Positions 27,347-36,412 of a DNA stretch of 64,000 nucleotides are shown here, piece after piece. The position numbers and the translations under genes were made by a program. This DNA comes from Caccovicinus sp051878975. GTDB lineage: Bacteria; Bacillota; Clostridia; Lachnospirales; Lachnospiraceae. Below the pieces are notes generated by a model. That model did no database searches. It saw only the letters and a program-made list of their open reading frames with translations, and was not told the DNA's origin. Location: the NCBI GenBank assembly GCA_051878975.1, contig JBJELD010000029.1:1-64000 (forward strand), given 5' to 3'. Numbering within the stretch: position 1 is the stretch's first letter; every line of letters begins with the position of its first letter.

Positions 27347-28534
27347 TTACAGATACTTCTTTAAATCCTCCGCCTTATCCAGCTTCTCCCACGGCAGATC
27401 CAGGTCATTCCTTCCGAAATGACCGTAAGCCGCCGTCTGCTTGTAAATCGGGCGCCTTAAATCCAGCATCTTGATGATTCCGGCCGGACGCAGGTCAAAA
27501 TTCTCCCGGATGATCTCAACCAGACGCTCATTGGACAGCTTTCCGGTTCCGAAGGTATCCACCATGATGGAGGTCGGGTATGCCACGCCGATCGCATAGG
27601 ACAGCTGAATCTCGCACTTGTCTGCCAGACCGGCCGCTACGATATTCTTCGCCACATAACGCGCCGCATAAGCAGCCGAGCGGTCTACCTTGGTGCAGTC
27701 CTTGCCGGAGAAAGCGCCGCCGCCATGACGCGCGTATCCGCCGTAGGTATCCACAATGATCTTGCGGCCGGTCAGCCCGCTGTCGCCGTGAGGACCACCG
27801 ATTACAAAGCGGCCGGTCGGATTGATAAAGAACTTGGTGTTCTCATCCACCATCTCCTGCGGGAGCACCGTGTCAAACACATGCCTGCGGATATCGGCAT
27901 GGATCTGCTCCTGAGAAACGGCCTCATCATGCTGTGTGGAAAGCACTACAGCATCCAGACGGATCGGGGTGCCGTTTTCGTCATATTCTACCGTCACCTG
28001 CGTTTTTCCATCCGGACGCAGATACGGCAGCGTTCCGTTTTTCCGAACCTCGGTCAGCTTTCTTGCCAGCTTATGAGCCAGTGCGATCGGATACGGCATA
28101 TATTCCTCGGTCTCATTGGACGCAAAGCCGAACATCATGCCCTGATCACCGGCGCCGATGGCATCCAGCTGTGCATCTGACATCTTGTGCTCCTTTGCCT
28201 CCAGCGCCTCATTCACACCCATGGCAATATCTGCAGACTGCTCATCAATGGCTACAATTACGCCGCAGGTATCGCAGTCAAAGCCATACTTCGCACGGTC
28301 ATAGCCGATCTCGCGGACGGTCTCACGCACAATCTTCTGGATATCTACATAGGCATTGGTCGTGATCTCGCCCATTACCAGAACCAGACCGGTGGTGCAG
28401 GCCGTCTCGCAGGCCACACGGCTCATAGGATCCTGCTCCAGCAGTGCATCCAGAATCGCATCCGAAATCTGATCGCACATTTTATCCGGATGGCCTTCGG
28501 TTACCGACTCAGAAGTAAATAATAATTTCTCCAT
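27347..28534 (-). CDS. metK: S-adenosylmethionine synthetase
   Basis: It makes SAM from methionine and ATP in the cytosol. The 395-residue product, starting at the ATG after AAGGAGGAACT, has the family signatures TSESVTEGHPDKMCDQISDAILD, GAGDQGMMFG, FVIGGPHGDSGLTGRKIIVDTYGGYARHGGGAFSGKD and AYGHFGR. Expression is controlled by the S-box leader upstream and ends at its own terminator. Confidence 0.98.
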   Translation of the reverse strand: MEKLLFTSESVTEGHPDKMCDQISDAILDALLEQDPMSRVACETACTTGLVLVMGEITTNAYVDIQKIVRETVREIGYDRAKYGFDCDTCGVIVAIDEQSADIAMGVNEALEAKEHKMSDAQLDAIGAGDQGMMFGFASNETEEYMPYPIALAHKLARKLTEVRKNGTLPYLRPDGKTQVTVEYDENGTPIRLDAVVLSTQHDEAVSQEQIHADIRRHVFDTVLPQEMVDENTKFFINPTGRFVIGGPHGDSGLTGRKIIVDTYGGYARHGGGAFSGKDCTKVDRSAAYAARYVAKNIVAAGLADKCEIQLSYAIGVAYPTSIMVDTFGTGKLSNERLVEIIRENFDLRPAGIIKMLDLRRPIYKQTAAYGHFGRNDLDLPWEKLDKAEDLKKYL

Positions 28535-28587
28535 AGTTCCTCCTTGTAAGAAAATCAATCATAAAAGTACAATACATAAGTCAAGCA

Positions 28588-28619
28588 GCAAAAAGAAAAG
28601 TCCGCGTTCGAGCGGACTT
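28588..28619 (-). terminator. S-box expression-platform terminator
   Basis: On the minus strand AAGTCCGC and GCGGACTT form an 8-bp stem with a 6-base loop, then TTTTCTTTTT. It stands between the SAM aptamer and metK, as expected for SAM-induced early termination. Confidence 0.9.
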
Positions 28620-28640
28620 GAAGGTGATCTACATTCAAAT

Positions 28641-28803
28641 CCTCTTATTGCTCGATGCAGCTTCCGGCCGTATTTACTGCCTTCCGCCCTCGCTCAGGTT
28701 GGCACCTTCCGGCTCTCACGCGCCGGGAACTTTCCCGACCGGCTTAACCGGGGTTGCCGTGACTTCACAGATCCTTTGTATCTCCATCACTCTGAATAAG
28801 GGA
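28641..28803 (-). promoter_or_regulatory. SAM-I (S-box) riboswitch of metK
   Basis: Minus-strand leader. P1 is formed by CTTATT near 28795-28800 and AATAAG at 28644-28649. Conserved S-box segments follow in order: TTCAGAGTGATGGAG, GTGAAGTCACGGCAACC, and AAGGTGCCAACCTGAGCGAG. In this family SAM binding stabilises P1 and permits the downstream terminator. Its place directly ahead of metK is classical. Confidence 0.93.
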
Positions 28804-28833
28804 TATTAACGAACTTTTCAATTACATTTATAG

Positions 28834-28862
28834 ATAGTAAGACATTTCTTATACAATGTCAA
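28834..28862 (-). promoter_or_regulatory. metK promoter
   Basis: TTGACA, 17 bases, TACTAT on the minus strand, just upstream of the riboswitch and downstream of the murA stop. Confidence 0.75.
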
Positions 28863-28873
28863 GGCTTTTCTTC

Positions 28874-30166
28874 TCAGCCTACCCGCAGACGGAATTTCTG
28901 AGCTTCCTTCTCCGAATCCACCTTCTCGATCATGGCACCCAGCGCACTCAGCTTCTCCTCGAAGCATTCGTAGCCTCGCTGAATGTAGCCGATCTCATCC
29001 ACGGTGGTATAACCCTCCGCAGCCAGACCGGCAATCACCAGAGCCGCCCCTGCACGGAGATCCGGCGCATTGACCGAAGCTCCGGAAAATCCCTTCACGC
29101 CGTCAATTACGGCCACATTTCCTTCTACCTTGATGTTGCCGCCCATACGCGCCAGTTCATCCACATACTTGAACCGGTTTTCAAAAATGCTCTCTGTTAC
29201 AATGCTGGTTCCTTTTGCCAGCGCCAGCGTCACCGTAATCTGCGGCTGCATATCCGTCGGAAATCCGGGATACGGCAGCGTATTGATATTCGTGTGGTGC
29301 TGAACCGGTTTTCCGACCACGCGCACCGCATCGTCAAATTCAATGACCTCACAGCCAATCTCGATCAGCTTGGCAGAAATTGCCTCCAGGTGCTTCGGAA
29401 TCACATTCTTTACCATCACGTCGCCGCGGGTGATCGCCGCCGCGCACATAAAAGTACCGGCCTCAATCTGATCCGGAATGATCGAATACTCGGTGCCGTG
29501 CAGCTTTCTTACGCCGCGGATACGAATGATATCCGTGCCGGCGCCCTTGATGTTGGCGCCCATGCTGTTTAAAAAGCTGGCCACATCCACCACATGCGGC
29601 TCCTTTGCGGCATTCTCGATAATGGTCTGTCCCTCTGCCAGAGTCGCCGCCATCATCACGTTGATCGTCGCGCCCACAGAAACCTTGTCCAGGTAAATGT
29701 GTGCGCCCACCAGATCAATGGCATGGGCAATTACGGCTCCGCGTTCCACCGTAATATCTGCGCCAAGAGCGCGGAACCCCTTCAGATGCAGGTCGATCGG
29801 CCGGCTTCCGATGTTGCAGCCGCCCGGAAGCGGAACCTGTGCGCTCTTGTATTTTCCCAGAAGCGCACCGATAAAATAGTAGGAAGCACGGATCCGGCGG
29901 ATATACTCGTCATCCACCGACACCTCCCCGATATTGGAAGCATTGATCTTCACCGTATGACGGTCGATCCGGTCCACACTGGCCCCGATCTCCTGAATGG
30001 CCTCCAGCATTACATTAATATCCCGCACATCCGGCAGGTTCTCTATCGTAACATCCTCATCTGTCATGATCGCCGCAGTCAGAATACCCAGCGCTGCGTT
30101 CTTTGCTCCGCTTATGGTAACCTCGCCAACCAGCGGATTTCCGCCCTTCATGATATATTGTTCCAT
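28874..30166 (-). CDS. murA: UDP-N-acetylglucosamine 1-carboxyvinyltransferase
   Basis: It catalyses the first committed step of peptidoglycan synthesis, adding enolpyruvate to UDP-GlcNAc. The 430 residues carry ISGAKNAALGIL (K22, N23) and the active-site loop PLPGGCNIGSRPIDLHLKGF with C117, the fosfomycin-target cysteine. Length and ends are normal. An own promoter and a structured leader lie upstream. Firmicutes often have two murA paralogues; this window shows one. Confidence 0.96.
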   Translation of the reverse strand: MEQYIMKGGNPLVGEVTISGAKNAALGILTAAIMTDEDVTIENLPDVRDINVMLEAIQEIGASVDRIDRHTVKINASNIGEVSVDDEYIRRIRASYYFIGALLGKYKSAQVPLPGGCNIGSRPIDLHLKGFRALGADITVERGAVIAHAIDLVGAHIYLDKVSVGATINVMMAATLAEGQTIIENAAKEPHVVDVASFLNSMGANIKGAGTDIIRIRGVRKLHGTEYSIIPDQIEAGTFMCAAAITRGDVMVKNVIPKHLEAISAKLIEIGCEVIEFDDAVRVVGKPVQHHTNINTLPYPGFPTDMQPQITVTLALAKGTSIVTESIFENRFKYVDELARMGGNIKVEGNVAVIDGVKGFSGASVNAPDLRAGAALVIAGLAAEGYTTVDEIGYIQRGYECFEEKLSALGAMIEKVDSEKEAQKFRLRVG

Positions 30167-30256
30167 TTTGCACCTCTATCTATCCTCTAAGCAAAGCAGC
30201 CGGCTTCTGTTATTTTCACAGCAAACGGCTGCGCAATTGTTTCCATTCTTCAAGCC

Positions 30257-30286
30257 ATTATATACCATAACGGTGTCATTTGTAAA
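30257..30286 (-). promoter_or_regulatory. murA promoter
   Basis: TTTACA, 18 bases, TATAAT on the minus strand. A GCAGCCG/CGGCTGC hairpin follows in the untranslated leader (about 30196-30234). Confidence 0.65.
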
Positions 30287-30312
30287 GCTTACAGACTGAA
30301 AGAACCTGGTTC

Positions 30313-32799
30313 TTACGGGAAAATTCCGCAGATAAAGTCGTTTCCTGCCGATGTAAAATAGTGGTTGGCGTCATTTAATCCCATTTTCCAGCTTTCTCCG
30401 GTTTCCGGCTGGTAAATCGTCACATTATACTGGTCGTATCCCATCAAAAAGCAGGCCGTACCGTTCTCCCCGTAGGCCAGCACCGGACTTCCCTGCCCCA
30501 GAAAATACTGCACCTGATTCAGGCTGCAGCCTCTGGCATCCAGAAGCATGGCCCCATCCGAAAAGGTCCGGCTTCCATCAAATTCCGACATATATTTCAT
30601 AAATTCTGCCGCAGCCTCACTCTGATTCCGGATCGTGCTTACCACCGGACGGTTTACACGGCTCCACAGAATCTGCTGGCTGGCATCCGTTACAATGCCC
30701 ATCTGCTCATAGGCCAGAGAAACCGCATCCGCAAAATCCCGGGTAATGCCAAGCAGATGACCTCCGCCGTAAGCAAAAAATTCCATTCCCGGAGCCGTCA
30801 CGGACGAACCCAGCTTCAGGATCTCCGACGTTTCATAGGTAATCTTCTCCGGAGCATTCACACGCACCGGACGGTTCCTGTTAATCTCCTGACGGGTCTG
30901 GACAAAGAACACCTTCTGCCGCTCGCTGTCCGCATACCAGCCGATGCCCTCCAGACGGTTATCCGGAATCTCTTCATTGCACACAATGGTATCCTCGTCC
31001 ACCACACGGTAGCGGTCTCCTTCTTCCTGGACGATCCGCTTTAAATGGATCCGGCTGTCGCCTACCGTCACGCCGGAAATGAAATATCCCGGCTTTTCGT
31101 AGCGGGTCTGAACCGTCATGTCTTCTCCCAGGATCTCCATGGCATACATGGGCAGTTCCTCCAGCCGGCCATTGATCATCCAGCGGCTGTCTTCCCTCGC
31201 CAGGCCATAGATAAAATCATTTCCCACAAATCCCAGCGTACGCAGACATTCATCCGATCCGCAGGTTACCTCATACTTTTCTCCGGTTTCCAGATCCATC
31301 AGATGAATCAGCCTGGACTGATAGACGGAGGTTCCCTCCTGCCAGGCCAGACGGGTTCCGTTCTGGCTGACCGCATAGCCGCCCTCCGACAGCCCCTCTG
31401 CCACTACCATATATTCATTGCTGGTCAGATCAATCCCGTAAATTCCAGAATCCACCTTCAGATACAGCATATCGGAAGAGCTCAGATAAGAAAGCTCATT
31501 CAAATCCAGGCGCAGCTTCTCAAAGCCTGCCGTTAACGGAGCGAAGAACCGCTCCTCCAGGGCATCCTCCTGGCGGTTGTACCGATACATGGCAATTCCC
31601 ATGCAGCCTTCGTGGCTGCCCCGGTTCATATAGCCGTAAACCAGAAAATCAATGTCGCCTCCGTCCGATGTGCGCAGAATCCGCACATCGTGCTCCGGAT
31701 GAGAAGGACAGATCCCTTCCTCCTGACTGCTCCGGAAGGAAAATATCCGGATCGCCTGCTGCTGGCGGCCGTTTTCTCCGGTCTCCAGGCTCCACAGATC
31801 TCCTCCGCTGACAAACGCAGTGGTCTTTCCGTTCGGGCTGGATTTTGCCTGCACCCGGTCTTCATTGGTAATCCCCAGAAGAATGCGGTTTCCGCCGAAC
31901 GCCTCCTGACCGCCCATAAATACCTGGTCCATCCTCCGGTCAAAATCCATCATATAGATCCGCTGTTCACTCCAGCGCATGGTGAAGCTGTCCTCCACCT
32001 CATAGTATTCGGTCCGTCCTTCCTGGCTTTCCCGCTCCGCCAGATACCGCACAGAAATCTGGGACATGGAGCCGTTCAGCTCATTGAACGTCATCTGCAT
32101 TTCCCCGGCCAGCTGCATGATCAGACCGCCCCAGGTCAGCTGACTGAAGCTGGAGTGAATATCCACATGACCAAGATTGGTATTGTCCCCGCTGCTGTTG
32201 CTTTCCAGATAAGCAGCCAGGCTCCTGGCCGCCTCATAATCAAAGGTCTTCGCCGAAAAATCCGCCGCCAGATCGGCCATCTGCCGGGCTTTTTCATTGT
32301 CCGTCCAGACGATCCGGGTGTAATAGCGCACCGCACCGTGGGTATTGGTGTCCACAGTCAGCGTCAGCAGATACTGCGTTCCTTCAGTCAGAAGGTTCTG
32401 AATGGGAAGCACGGCACTGGCCCCGTCCTCCAAAGCACTCCAGCTTTCCACGCTGGTCCGCTCAATCAGACGGCTCAGATCCAGCGACCGGATCTCATAG
32501 TAGATTCCTTTCACGTCGCCGCTGCAGCGCCCGATCCGGATATTCAGCTGTCTGTCCTCCGGGAGAACCGTCAGGCTGTGACGGATTCCGGCTCTTTCCA
32601 TCTCCTGCACATAGCCGTGAAGAGCATTCATTTCCCTCCCCAGAACATCCATATAAACAACCGGAAGCTGCGCCTCCTCCATTGAGGTATAGGTGGTGTT
32701 CCCTACCGCTGTCCGGTTCTGCATCCAGTAAAAATATCCGGCACCTGCAGCAATAAAAATCACAAACAGAATGCCAATGCGCTGCAGCACTCGTTTCAT
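30313..32799 (-). CDS. Membrane-anchored extracytoplasmic protein of unknown function
   Basis: The 828 residues start with a single membrane anchor (about 7-25, IGILFVIFIAAGAGYFYWM); the rest is outside the cell. The middle has repeated strand-rich segments resembling a beta-propeller of WD/TolB type (KTTAFVSGGDLWSLETGENG, GGYAVSQNGTRLAWQEGT, IYGIDLTSNEYMVVAEG). The last 100 residues resemble a C39-like papain-fold domain (VQYFLGQGSPVLAYGENGTA, then VTIYQPETGES), but no catalytic cysteine or histidine is evident. I do not recognise a named family. It lies about 90 bases downstream of prs on the same strand. Confidence 0.8.
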   Translation of the reverse strand: MKRVLQRIGILFVIFIAAGAGYFYWMQNRTAVGNTTYTSMEEAQLPVVYMDVLGREMNALHGYVQEMERAGIRHSLTVLPEDRQLNIRIGRCSGDVKGIYYEIRSLDLSRLIERTSVESWSALEDGASAVLPIQNLLTEGTQYLLTLTVDTNTHGAVRYYTRIVWTDNEKARQMADLAADFSAKTFDYEAARSLAAYLESNSSGDNTNLGHVDIHSSFSQLTWGGLIMQLAGEMQMTFNELNGSMSQISVRYLAERESQEGRTEYYEVEDSFTMRWSEQRIYMMDFDRRMDQVFMGGQEAFGGNRILLGITNEDRVQAKSSPNGKTTAFVSGGDLWSLETGENGRQQQAIRIFSFRSSQEEGICPSHPEHDVRILRTSDGGDIDFLVYGYMNRGSHEGCMGIAMYRYNRQEDALEERFFAPLTAGFEKLRLDLNELSYLSSSDMLYLKVDSGIYGIDLTSNEYMVVAEGLSEGGYAVSQNGTRLAWQEGTSVYQSRLIHLMDLETGEKYEVTCGSDECLRTLGFVGNDFIYGLAREDSRWMINGRLEELPMYAMEILGEDMTVQTRYEKPGYFISGVTVGDSRIHLKRIVQEEGDRYRVVDEDTIVCNEEIPDNRLEGIGWYADSERQKVFFVQTRQEINRNRPVRVNAPEKITYETSEILKLGSSVTAPGMEFFAYGGGHLLGITRDFADAVSLAYEQMGIVTDASQQILWSRVNRPVVSTIRNQSEAAAEFMKYMSEFDGSRTFSDGAMLLDARGCSLNQVQYFLGQGSPVLAYGENGTACFLMGYDQYNVTIYQPETGESWKMGLNDANHYFTSAGNDFICGIFP

Positions 32800-32826
32800 T
32801 CATCTACCTGCCTTTATTCCATGAAC

Positions 32827-32878
32827 ACGGATAAACCCACATAGGCCTGCAAAAAGCAGCACTCTGTGGGCAATCCGT
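32827..32878 (-). other. Three-part hairpin between prs and the unknown gene
   Basis: ACGGAT/ATCCGT, CCCACA/TGTGGG and CTGC/GCAG nest around AAAAA. No strong T tract follows on the minus strand, so it may be a weak terminator or an intercistronic processing or stability element. Confidence 0.6.
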
Positions 32879-32891
32879 CGTCGTCTGTGTC

Positions 32892-34067
32892 CTATTTCCG
32901 GTTCCGGTATGCCTCCAGGCAGCGGTTGATCCGCTTTGTCGGATTCAGCAGCTCACTTAAGGAAGCATCGTGATTCAGGTTATCGATGATCAGGGCAATG
33001 TACTTGCTCATATCCACATCGATATAGTATGGTCTGGAAAGCAGCTCCGGCGTCTGGTAAACCAGATTGGTCGTCAGGAGCCGGTCGATCAGACCGTTTT
33101 CGTAATATTCGTCAAATTTGGAAAGGCCGTTGGTAAACAGACCGAAGGTCGCGCAGATGAATACCTTTCTCGCCTTCCGCTGCTTTAACTCCTTCGCCAC
33201 ATCCAGCATGCTCTCGCCGGAGGAGATCATGTCATCAATAATCAGAACGTCTTTTCCCTCTACTGAGGAGCCTAAAAATTCATGGGCCACGATCGGATTC
33301 CGTCCGTTGACGATTTTGGTATAATCGCGGCGCTTATAGAACATGCCCATATCCAGTCCCAGCACGTTCGCAAAGTATACAGCACGGTTCATACCGCCCT
33401 CATCCGGACTGATGACCATCATATGATTGCTGTCGATCTGAAGCTCGGTCTCATGCTTCAGCAGATGCTTGATAAACTGATAGATCGGCTGAACCGTCTC
33501 GAAGCCCTTCAGCGGAATCGCATTCTGAACACGCGGGTCATGTGCGTCGAAAGTGATGATGTTCTCCACACCCATCTTGACCAGCTCCTCCAGAGCCAGT
33601 GCGCAGTCCAGCGATTCTCGTCCGGAACGCTTGTGCTGACGGCTCTCATACAAAAACGGCATGATTACGTTGATTCGTCTTGCCTTTCCGGCGGCTGCCG
33701 CGATCACACGCTTCAAATCCTGAAAATGATCATCCGGAGACATATGATTCGTCATACCGCAGAGAGAATACGTCAGGTTGTAGTTGCATACGTCCACCAT
33801 AATATACAGGTCATCACCGCGGATCGACTCCTCAATGGTTCCCTTTCCTTCTCCGGAACCAAAACGCGGGGTCTTTGCATCAATAATATAGCTGTCCCTC
33901 TGATAGCCGGAAAATGCGATGGTCGACTTGTGCTCGCTCTCCCGCTCTTTTCTCCAGGTTGACAGATACGCATCTACTTTTCTTCCAAGCTCTTCACAGC
34001 TCTTTAACGGAATCAAACCCAGAGGTCCTACCGGGATGGTTTCAATGATCTTCTCTTCGTAAAGCAT
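32892..34067 (-). CDS. prs: Ribose-phosphate pyrophosphokinase
   Basis: It makes PRPP from ribose-5-phosphate and ATP. The 391 residues are longer than the usual 310-320 and resemble the extended Clostridia form. Motifs are MPFLYESRQHKRSGRESLDCALALEELVKMG, ITFDAHDPRVQNAIPLKGFE, VVISPDEGG-type MMVISPDEGGMNRA and the PRPP loop DVLIIDDMISSGESML. The ATG at 34067 follows GGAGGAAAGAA. It supplies xpt and other salvage reactions. I see no second prs in the window. Confidence 0.93.
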   Translation of the reverse strand: MLYEEKIIETIPVGPLGLIPLKSCEELGRKVDAYLSTWRKERESEHKSTIAFSGYQRDSYIIDAKTPRFGSGEGKGTIEESIRGDDLYIMVDVCNYNLTYSLCGMTNHMSPDDHFQDLKRVIAAAAGKARRINVIMPFLYESRQHKRSGRESLDCALALEELVKMGVENIITFDAHDPRVQNAIPLKGFETVQPIYQFIKHLLKHETELQIDSNHMMVISPDEGGMNRAVYFANVLGLDMGMFYKRRDYTKIVNGRNPIVAHEFLGSSVEGKDVLIIDDMISSGESMLDVAKELKQRKARKVFICATFGLFTNGLSKFDEYYENGLIDRLLTTNLVYQTPELLSRPYYIDVDMSKYIALIIDNLNHDASLSELLNPTKRINRCLEAYRNRK

Positions 34068-34146
34068 TTCTTTCCTCCACAACATCTCTTATTTTACTGT
34101 TTTTCAGCCGAAGTTTCCTGTATTATCCTGTGTCATTAACGTTTCA

Positions 34147-34175
34147 TTTATAACATTATGCTCTTTATTAGTCAA
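34147..34175 (-). promoter_or_regulatory. prs promoter
   Basis: TTGACT, 17 bases, TATAAA on the minus strand, 80 bases upstream of the start. The stretch 34176-34314 between this and the dnaI-like stop holds only a TGCAGCC/GGCTGCA hairpin. Confidence 0.7.
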
Positions 34176-34314
34176 GTTAATCAGCCATTTTCCCTTGAAT
34201 TTCCGCAGTTTTTTCGACAAAAAACCTCTCTTTGTGCTTCTTTTTTCCCAGATTACGGAAACGTTTGCAGCCTGCCCTGCAAAAGGCCTCCGGCTGCACA
34301 GTCCGCCGCCGAGG

Positions 34315-35295
34315 TTACAGCTTCAGGCGAATATCGTCCCCATACAGCGGAATAATCGTGTAATTGCTCATGATCCGGGATGTCACACGGTCCGTATACT
34401 CATCCCGCAGGCGGTCCAGGGACAGATTGGTGGAAATAATCGTGGATTTCCCCGATAAAAGCCTCTGATTCATGCAGAAGAACAGCTGGGAGGAGGTAAA
34501 GCTGTTGTTCAGCTCCGTTCCCAGATCATCAATAATCAGCAGATCGCAGTCCAGAACAAACTGATACATGTCCTTCATCTCTTCTTCCGTCTGGTGTTCA
34601 AACCGGTACTTGGAAAATACCTCAAACAGATCGTGTGCCGACAGATAAATCACCGAATGATAGCGGTCGATCAGTTCCTTTGCAATACAGTTGGTAAGGA
34701 ACGTCTTGCCCCGGCCGGTGGTTCCGGTAAACAGAAGGTTCCCGCCGTTTTGATCAAACTGCTCCGCAAAATCCCGGCACCAGCGGTATACCTGCTTCAT
34801 ATATCCGGCCACAGTCGTCCCCACCGCCGGCTCGATTCTGGTATCATCAAAATACTGAAAGGAGAAGGTCTGAAAATTCTCCCGCTTCAGCACCTCCTCC
34901 AGATTGGACTGGGCATAAAGAAGCCGGATCTGAGCCCGCCGGAAGCAATGGCATTTCTTTCCCTCCGCCGTATAGCCGGTGTCCCGGCAGTCCGGACAGC
35001 GGTATTTCATCTCCATATAATCCGCCGGATAGCCGCGGGATTCCAGGAGGAAGGCCTTCTGCTCCCTGAGATCCAAAATCTCTTCCCGCAGACGTCCGAG
35101 CGCCTCCCGGTCTCCGTTCAAAAGCTCCTTCGCCCGAAGCACCGCTCTGGTGCTGACCGCCTGGTCCAGCTCCTTCACAGCCGGTATCTTTTCGTATATT
35201 TCCTGAACCCGGTCATCCTGCTCATGCTTGTTTTTCAGCTGCTGTGCCTGATAATCCCGCATGATTTCCTGATACTGGGAATTGCTCAGTGCCAT
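34315..35295 (-). CDS. DnaC/DnaI-type helicase loader ATPase
   Basis: This is a 326-residue AAA+ protein that loads the replicative helicase. An N-terminal helical region precedes a zinc-type knuckle (C100, C103, C115, C117: CPDCRDTGYTAEGKKCHC), then Walker A GTTGRGKT at 191-198, Walker B CDLLIIDDLGTE and an arginine-finger region TDRVTSRIMSNY. The knuckle is usual in Clostridia DnaC-like proteins. It is the second gene of a pair with the DnaD-like protein, 42 bases apart. Confidence 0.9.
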   Translation of the reverse strand: MALSNSQYQEIMRDYQAQQLKNKHEQDDRVQEIYEKIPAVKELDQAVSTRAVLRAKELLNGDREALGRLREEILDLREQKAFLLESRGYPADYMEMKYRCPDCRDTGYTAEGKKCHCFRRAQIRLLYAQSNLEEVLKRENFQTFSFQYFDDTRIEPAVGTTVAGYMKQVYRWCRDFAEQFDQNGGNLLFTGTTGRGKTFLTNCIAKELIDRYHSVIYLSAHDLFEVFSKYRFEHQTEEEMKDMYQFVLDCDLLIIDDLGTELNNSFTSSQLFFCMNQRLLSGKSTIISTNLSLDRLRDEYTDRVTSRIMSNYTIIPLYGDDIRLKL

Positions 35296-35337
35296 GGATG
35301 CTTCCCCCTTTCCTGCTCTGCGGCCTGTGCCGCTCCT

Positions 35338-36351
35338 TTATTCTTTCATTTTCGCACGGACCTTTTCCATCATCAGAGAATCATAATCCGTTGTGCTCTG
35401 CTCAAAATTGTGGAAGCGGTTCGCATTCCGGCTTCCGCTTCCATTGCCTTTTCCGTTTCCGCCTTCGCCGCCGGAGGTCTTTGCATCCCGCTTCCGGGAG
35501 GCTGCCCGTTCCTTTTCCTGCTTCTGGCGGATCATATCCAGATCCTCCACATCCGACAAATTTTTGACACCGGCCTTTTTCCACTCCGACAGAATCTTGT
35601 CCGCATATTTAAAGCTGGGCGTATGAGTCGCTTCGATCGTCCGATTGCAGGCCTCCAGAACCACTTCCCTGGTAAATCCGTAAACCCGAAACCAGGTTTC
35701 AATGTATTTCTTTTCCGCCTCTCCCGGCCTCCGGTCATTCAGTCCGAAGGCCTTCATAACCGTAAACATATCCTTGTTAAAGCCGGCGCTGTAGGCTTTC
35801 GCGGCTTCCAGCGTCACCAGGCCGCGCTGATGCCAGTTTAAGGCCACCGTCTCCATGTAACGGATACTGGTGTGGCCGTTCTGCACACAGTACTCTACCA
35901 GGTACTCCAGCAGCTCGGCCGGAAGCTTCAGTTCTCCATACAAATAGGCAAATACCTGACATTCCCTCTGCGTAAATACCTTATTCATGTATTTCTGAGC
36001 AATATAGAGCAGCTGGGAAAAATCCTCATCCCCAGACAGCTGACGGACCAGTTCTCCGGAAACCGCCCGGTCATAAGCAGATGCCGGAGTGCCGCTGTCG
36101 GTATCCTGCCCCGAAACACCAGTCAGCACTCCAGCCTTTACCCAGTAGACAATCGCCCGCTCCACATCCCCTTCCGTATAATGAAGGGCCTCCGCGATCT
36201 CTGCCGTACCTGGCCGGCGTCCCTGATGCCGCAGCAGGTACAGATAGACCTTCACATATTCTCCACTGGCTCCCGCCATATATTCGTCAATAAATGCGTT
36301 GGCAACCAGGGTCCCGTTCACCTGGAAAACGCTGTTAAACTCCCATGCCAT
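35338..36351 (-). CDS. DnaD-domain replication initiation protein
   Basis: This 337-residue protein has an N-terminal winged-helix region (VKVYLYLLRHQGRRPGTAEIAEALHYTEGDVERAIVYWVKAGVL). One or two DnaD C-terminal domains follow (FAYLYGELKLPAELLEYLVEYCVQNGHTSIRYMETVALNWHQRGLVT; VLEACNRTIEATHTPSFKYADKILSEWKKAGV). A basic low-complexity tail contains GGEGGNGKGNGSGSRNANR. By family it acts with DnaA and the loader at origin or restart sites. I chose the ATG at 36351 (AAGGA 8 bases upstream) rather than 36360. Confidence 0.9.
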   Translation of the reverse strand: MAWEFNSVFQVNGTLVANAFIDEYMAGASGEYVKVYLYLLRHQGRRPGTAEIAEALHYTEGDVERAIVYWVKAGVLTGVSGQDTDSGTPASAYDRAVSGELVRQLSGDEDFSQLLYIAQKYMNKVFTQRECQVFAYLYGELKLPAELLEYLVEYCVQNGHTSIRYMETVALNWHQRGLVTLEAAKAYSAGFNKDMFTVMKAFGLNDRRPGEAEKKYIETWFRVYGFTREVVLEACNRTIEATHTPSFKYADKILSEWKKAGVKNLSDVEDLDMIRQKQEKERAASRKRDAKTSGGEGGNGKGNGSGSRNANRFHNFEQSTTDYDSLMMEKVRAKMKE

Positions 36352-36374
36352 ACTCTTCATCCTTTCTGCTGTTC

Positions 36375-36383
36375 ATCATAACA
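36375..36383 (-). promoter_or_regulatory. Extended -10 promoter of dnaD-dnaI
   Basis: Minus-strand TGT-TATGAT is an extended -10 element about 24 bases upstream of the dnaD start. No good -35 is present. Confidence 0.45.
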
Positions 36384-36412
36384 CACCGCCGAAAAAAAGA
36401 AAATAGGCCTGC

